Of a stretch of DNA of 64,000 bases, positions 61,120-64,000 are shown in pieces. The position numbers were made by a program, and so were the translations under genes. Position 1 is the stretch's first letter. Each line of letters begins with the position of its first letter. Where the stretch lies: the NCBI GenBank assembly GCA_047967505.1, contig CM106540.1. One strand, given 5' to 3'. The notes under the pieces were generated by a model. That model had not been told where the DNA came from. It did no database searches and worked only from the letters and a program-made list of their open reading frames with translations. Origin of the DNA: Dipteris shenzhenensis (lineage: Eukaryota; Polypodiophyta; Polypodiopsida; Gleicheniales).

Positions 61120-63108
61120 ATGGGACGAATCAAAACTTACGGCAGTTCTAAGCATCGCCCTACGAACGGTGTACCTTGCAAATATTGTAGCGAATCTGAT
61201 CATCACAGTTCAGAATGGTGGCTTCACATTTGTAATGCCTGCAACAATCGTGGCCATTATTTGGAGGTATGTCCAGATGATTTTCTAGTTCGTTTTGATT
61301 TAATTCAACATCGATTGCTCAAACGACGCGAATCGAAAGATGTGCATCGTCTCAAGAAGAGTAAGAAGGAGCTACGGAAGCTGATCCACAATGCTGAAGG
61401 GGCAAAACAGTGGCATGTGTCTTATTCTCCTTGTCCACGAGCAGTGGAGGATTGTAAATGGGTAGCCATGGCATCTACGGATCTGTTGGTAGGATTACGG
61501 AGGGATATCCGTGCCTTGGAGGGGAAGGAGGATGATGCTGATGATCAAAAGGCCGATTCTGATGCACTTGTTGACTATGTTCGAGAGTTTCATGATGTAC
61601 AACATCAGTTTGGCTACACTCTAATCGTCGATAATGGGCAAGCTCATAAGCAATACGAGCAACAAATTGGGGCAGGTGAGATTGATCAAAATGATTCGGA
61701 TGAATCAGATTGTGTTGACGGGATGAATTTTGATAAAGAGAAATACAGTTGGTACACATTCTCTCCGGCATGGACAGTAGCAGAAATGAAGGAATTTGCC
61801 CAAGTGTTTCCAGCAGCTAGCTTTGTCTCTCCGGAGTACAGACACCCAAGCAATAAAGAGGGATTGGGTTTCAATTATACAGAATGTCGACATGCTTCAA
61901 GGATAATTCAATGTGTTGATTCTACGATGGGAGAGGTTGTTGTCAAAGACCACTACGCTGAAGACGAGCAACAGATTTCAGCTCGTGAGCGGAAATGGGA
62001 GGATCTGTTTGACGATCTGGAAGATGAATATGTATCCACCATTGAAATGGTGGATATGAGAGGCTCCAAGGGGGGGAAGATGAAAGAAGATGAAGCTATT
62101 TATGTTCACAGGATGCAAGATTGCAAGGGTGAGCCTCCAGATTCGGAGGAGTACCGTAAGAGCGAAGATTTGCAAGATGAAGCTCATGTTCATGGATATG
62201 AACGTGGATGGGTTGGATTACCCATTTGGGATCCGGAACCGGAAGGTTGGGAGGATCTGCTGGATAGCCGGGAGCTGCTGGATGTGCAGCTGAAAGAAAA
62301 GAAGCCGCTGAATTTGCAGCGTGAGGAACATGAGGAGCTGCGGATGCAACGGATTGCTAGAGCAGCGGATGCTGCGGAAACTGGAAATGGAAATTCGATG
62401 GCTGAATTTGTAACGGCCGGAAGGAGGACAAGTGCAACGGAAGGTGAGCCTGTTGTGTGTGACCTGCGGGATACTCGGATGAGTGGGCAGGGGGATTACA
62501 TGCTAGATGCTCGGATGGATGAGCAGGATGCCGCTTGGATGAGCGGGGTTATTCCAGTATTCGGACAGTTTGTGGATTCAGCTTGGTTCGATGGATTGCT
62601 GGAGGATGACGGTATGCCGACCCAGGATGATATTCTTGGTGAGGTGAATGCGGCATGGTTTGATACCTTGCTGGAGGACAATCTTGATTTGCATGTGGAG
62701 CAGGTTGTTCAGGTTGCGGATCTTGATTCTTCCTTGATGGATGATTCGACTATCCATGAGTTCTTTATGCATATGTTGCGGAGTTATTTTTCATGGTACT
62801 ATGGTGATGGTATTTCGCCATGTATTTCATCGTTACGAGTTCGAGGTGATGTGTTCTTTCGAGCACAGGTAGCAGTTGCTGGAGCGTCATCGACATATTT
62901 TTCGTATTGGCATGGACGTGCCTATGATGTCCACACTCCGTGCCGGTGGAGTGGGGACCTCTTGATTACTTCATGGTTCTATATTTTTATTTTGTATGAT
63001 CATGAGTGGATGATATTATATTATATGGGTTCCCAGCCCTGGCATGTTGCCATAAAGTGGTGGCACTGTATTATTTACACTCACATGATTCTATGCACTA
63101 TAGGGTAG
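61120..63108 (+). CDS. Gag-like zinc-knuckle protein of the TR-GAG-like element, 662 residues
   Basis: The frame is open from 60982, but the first in-frame ATG is 61120, giving 662 residues. Two Cys/His clusters lie at the N-terminus: residues 20-33 (Cys20, Cys23, His28, with Trp33 in place of the last Cys) and 38-51 (CNACNNRGHYLEVC, a canonical CCHC knuckle). A Lys/Arg-rich helix (KRRESKDVHRLKKSKKELRK) follows, then a long acidic region. Two related short repeats read SAWFDGLLEDD and AAWFDTLLEDN. The tail is rich in Trp and Tyr (YFSWYYGDG; FYIFILYDHEW). The knuckle suggests RNA binding, as in gag; the rest matches nothing I know and may be captured host sequence. A different frame (60849-61151) could supply an N-terminal part by splicing or frameshifting. 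Confidence 0.72.
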   Translation: MGRIKTYGSSKHRPTNGVPCKYCSESDHHSSEWWLHICNACNNRGHYLEVCPDDFLVRFDLIQHRLLKRRESKDVHRLKKSKKELRKLIHNAEGAKQWHVSYSPCPRAVEDCKWVAMASTDLLVGLRRDIRALEGKEDDADDQKADSDALVDYVREFHDVQHQFGYTLIVDNGQAHKQYEQQIGAGEIDQNDSDESDCVDGMNFDKEKYSWYTFSPAWTVAEMKEFAQVFPAASFVSPEYRHPSNKEGLGFNYTECRHASRIIQCVDSTMGEVVVKDHYAEDEQQISARERKWEDLFDDLEDEYVSTIEMVDMRGSKGGKMKEDEAIYVHRMQDCKGEPPDSEEYRKSEDLQDEAHVHGYERGWVGLPIWDPEPEGWEDLLDSRELLDVQLKEKKPLNLQREEHEELRMQRIARAADAAETGNGNSMAEFVTAGRRTSATEGEPVVCDLRDTRMSGQGDYMLDARMDEQDAAWMSGVIPVFGQFVDSAWFDGLLEDDGMPTQDDILGEVNAAWFDTLLEDNLDLHVEQVVQVADLDSSLMDDSTIHEFFMHMLRSYFSWYYGDGISPCISSLRVRGDVFFRAQVAVAGASSTYFSYWHGRAYDVHTPCRWSGDLLITSWFYIFILYDHEWMILYYMGSQPWHVAIKWWHCIIYTHMILCTIG

Positions 63109-63201
63109 TTTCTATTTATGGCACTGTATTCAGTTTGACATTTGGTGCTTGTGTGGGTTCGTGTAGGCGAATTCTAAATTCGACCCACCGGGTGTGCCAA
63201 G

Positions 63202-63462
63202 TGTTAAGCGCATGTGTGCACATACACCTTAGGATTAAAGGGGTAGGCACTTTAGGGTAAATTTACATAGGGTCATGACGGTTGGCTGTTCTTGATCTTG
63301 GGGGGCAGTTATGTGTTTCTTGGTCAGAGATTGTATTCTCTCTCTCGCGTATGGAGCATGGAGCAAGACACCAGCATTTTTCGGTTCTATGTCTCTTCTC
63401 TTGTGTCATGCATGAATGAATAAAGCTATTTTCTGTTGAGGGAAGGCTTTTTCCCCACAACA
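63202..63462 (+). repeat. 3' LTR of the TR-GAG-like element
   Basis: It appears identical over 261 bp to the 5' LTR and is followed by GAGAG at the start of a GA microsatellite. Confidence 0.93.
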
Positions 63463-63464
63463 GA

Positions 63465-63501
<37 letters not shown>

Positions 63502-63503
63502 GT
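63463..63503 (+). repeat. (GA)n microsatellite at the insertion site
   Basis: GAGAG units run directly from the LTR end. The element appears to have inserted into this GA-rich site, since GAGAGAGAG also precedes the 5' LTR. Confidence 0.9.
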
Positions 63504-64000
63504 GTTGAGAGAATATGAAAAAAGAGAAACATGTTTGTATTATTACAAAATTTGTAAATATTACATAATTTTAGTAGCCTTGGGCGCTATCTACAGTTAG
63601 TCGTTTGCATCTTGAGGTGCAGTCTTGAGCCCTATGTACAAAATTTGGCCGTTTGCATCCAAAGGTGCAACCTTGAGCCCTATTTACAAAATTTTAGCTG
63701 TTTGCATCCCTTAGTGCATTGCGAAGGAGGTCCGACATAAAATATGGCACCTCCAATTCTAAAGGAATACTGGCCTTCCTTGCAAGCCTTTGAAGGAGGT
63801 CGGACATAAATAAGGCCATTAGTGGAGCTCCAATCTAAAGGAAATAAGTACTGACCTACCATGGAAGCGTTTAAAACAAGTTGAACATAAATAAATAGGG
63901 ACACTAACAAGCATAAGGGACAAAGCGAGCAAACCCTTCCAAAAAAATGTGAACTCCTTCATAAACGACTGGATGGGGTCCATAGAAAAAAACTAAATGT
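63504..64000. repeat. Foldback arm copy and short tandem repeats to window end
   Basis: From 63504 to about 63590 the sequence matches the left arm of foldback element 3 (TGTTGAGAGAATATGAAAAA, then ACAAAATTTGTAAATATTAC). Next, a unit of about 57 bp with GTTTGCATC, GGTGCA, TTGAGCCCTAT and TACAAAATTT is repeated about three times (63600-63715). GAAGGAGGTC(G/C)GACATAAA occurs twice (63723, 63793). No gene is seen. Confidence 0.65.

Larger units (their letters stand above)
59832..63462 (+). mobile_element. Young LTR element with a single gag-like ORF (TR-GAG-like)
   Basis: Two 261-bp LTRs (59832-60092 and 63202-63462) begin TGTTAAGCG and end CCCCACAACA. I found no difference between them on reading. 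A 5-bp duplication GAGAG flanks the element (59827-59831 and 63463-63467). The internal 3.1 kb holds a PBS-like site and one long ORF, with no protease, RT or integrase. This is the layout described for non-autonomous terminal-repeat elements encoding only gag. Identical LTRs mean a very recent insertion. No clear polypurine tract precedes the 3' LTR. Confidence 0.88.

Noticed and set aside
1-64000. CRISPR array, tRNA, rRNA, bacterial operon or defence system
   Set aside because: No regularly spaced short repeats with unique spacers, no tRNA cloverleaf or rRNA sequence, and no Shine-Dalgarno-linked gene runs were seen; the window is eukaryotic nuclear DNA.

Overview
This window looks like nuclear DNA of a land plant with a large, transposon-rich genome. 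The strongest evidence is one intact host gene, CSP41a (a chloroplast RNA-binding protein found in photosynthetic eukaryotes), split into six exons over 20.7 kb with GT-AG introns. Almost everything else is nested mobile DNA: Copia, Gypsy, LINE (L1-type) and Penelope-like retroelements, foldback repeats, satellites and minisatellites. Long introns full of retroelements and a Penelope-like reverse transcriptase fit a fern, lycophyte or gymnosperm better than a small-genome angiosperm, but the species cannot be fixed from the sequence. I saw no prokaryotic gene organisation, rRNA, tRNA gene or CRISPR array.

Layout. 1-6.4 kb: minus-strand Copia element (A), cut by the window edge, with PBS and 5' LTR at 6.15-6.41 kb and a 2.5-kb leader carrying an array of TGACGTGG motifs. 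6.4-11 kb: foldback repeats, AT-rich tandem repeats and minisatellites. 11.17-20.1 kb: plus-strand Gypsy element (B) with a TGGCGCC-type PBS, a leader holding a ~720-bp pyrimidine tract, and a broken gag-pol. 20.6-21.4 kb: ~166-bp satellite, seen again at 59.2-59.6 kb. 25.5-32.2 kb: an L1-type LINE split by a ~4.7-kb insert. That insert holds the C-terminal half of a PIF1-like helicase (one frameshift), then a clean four-exon gene for a 333-residue protein with a C-terminal GIY-YIG nuclease domain, then a small possible membrane ORF.

34.7-55.5 kb: CSP41a. Intron 1 (11.2 kb) holds a Copia remnant (E) and a nearly complete but inactivated Copia element (C, 38.0-44.9 kb, TSD AAAAG), whose leader is an array of GTAC motifs including five perfect SBP-box-type sites. 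Intron 3 (7.2 kb) holds an LTR-like pair around a minus-strand Gypsy (D), itself interrupted by a Penelope-like element. All CSP41a exons join in frame to give 411 residues, so the gene has tolerated about 18 kb of intronic insertion.

59.8-63.5 kb: a 3.6-kb LTR element whose two 261-bp LTRs look identical, with TSD GAGAG, carrying one long ORF (662 residues from the first ATG) with gag-type zinc knuckles and no polymerase. It is the youngest insertion in the window. The two best candidates for something undescribed are the helicase/GIY-YIG cassette and this one-ORF LTR element. A recurring theme is short head-to-tail duplications (39-465 bp) inside unrelated elements and introns.
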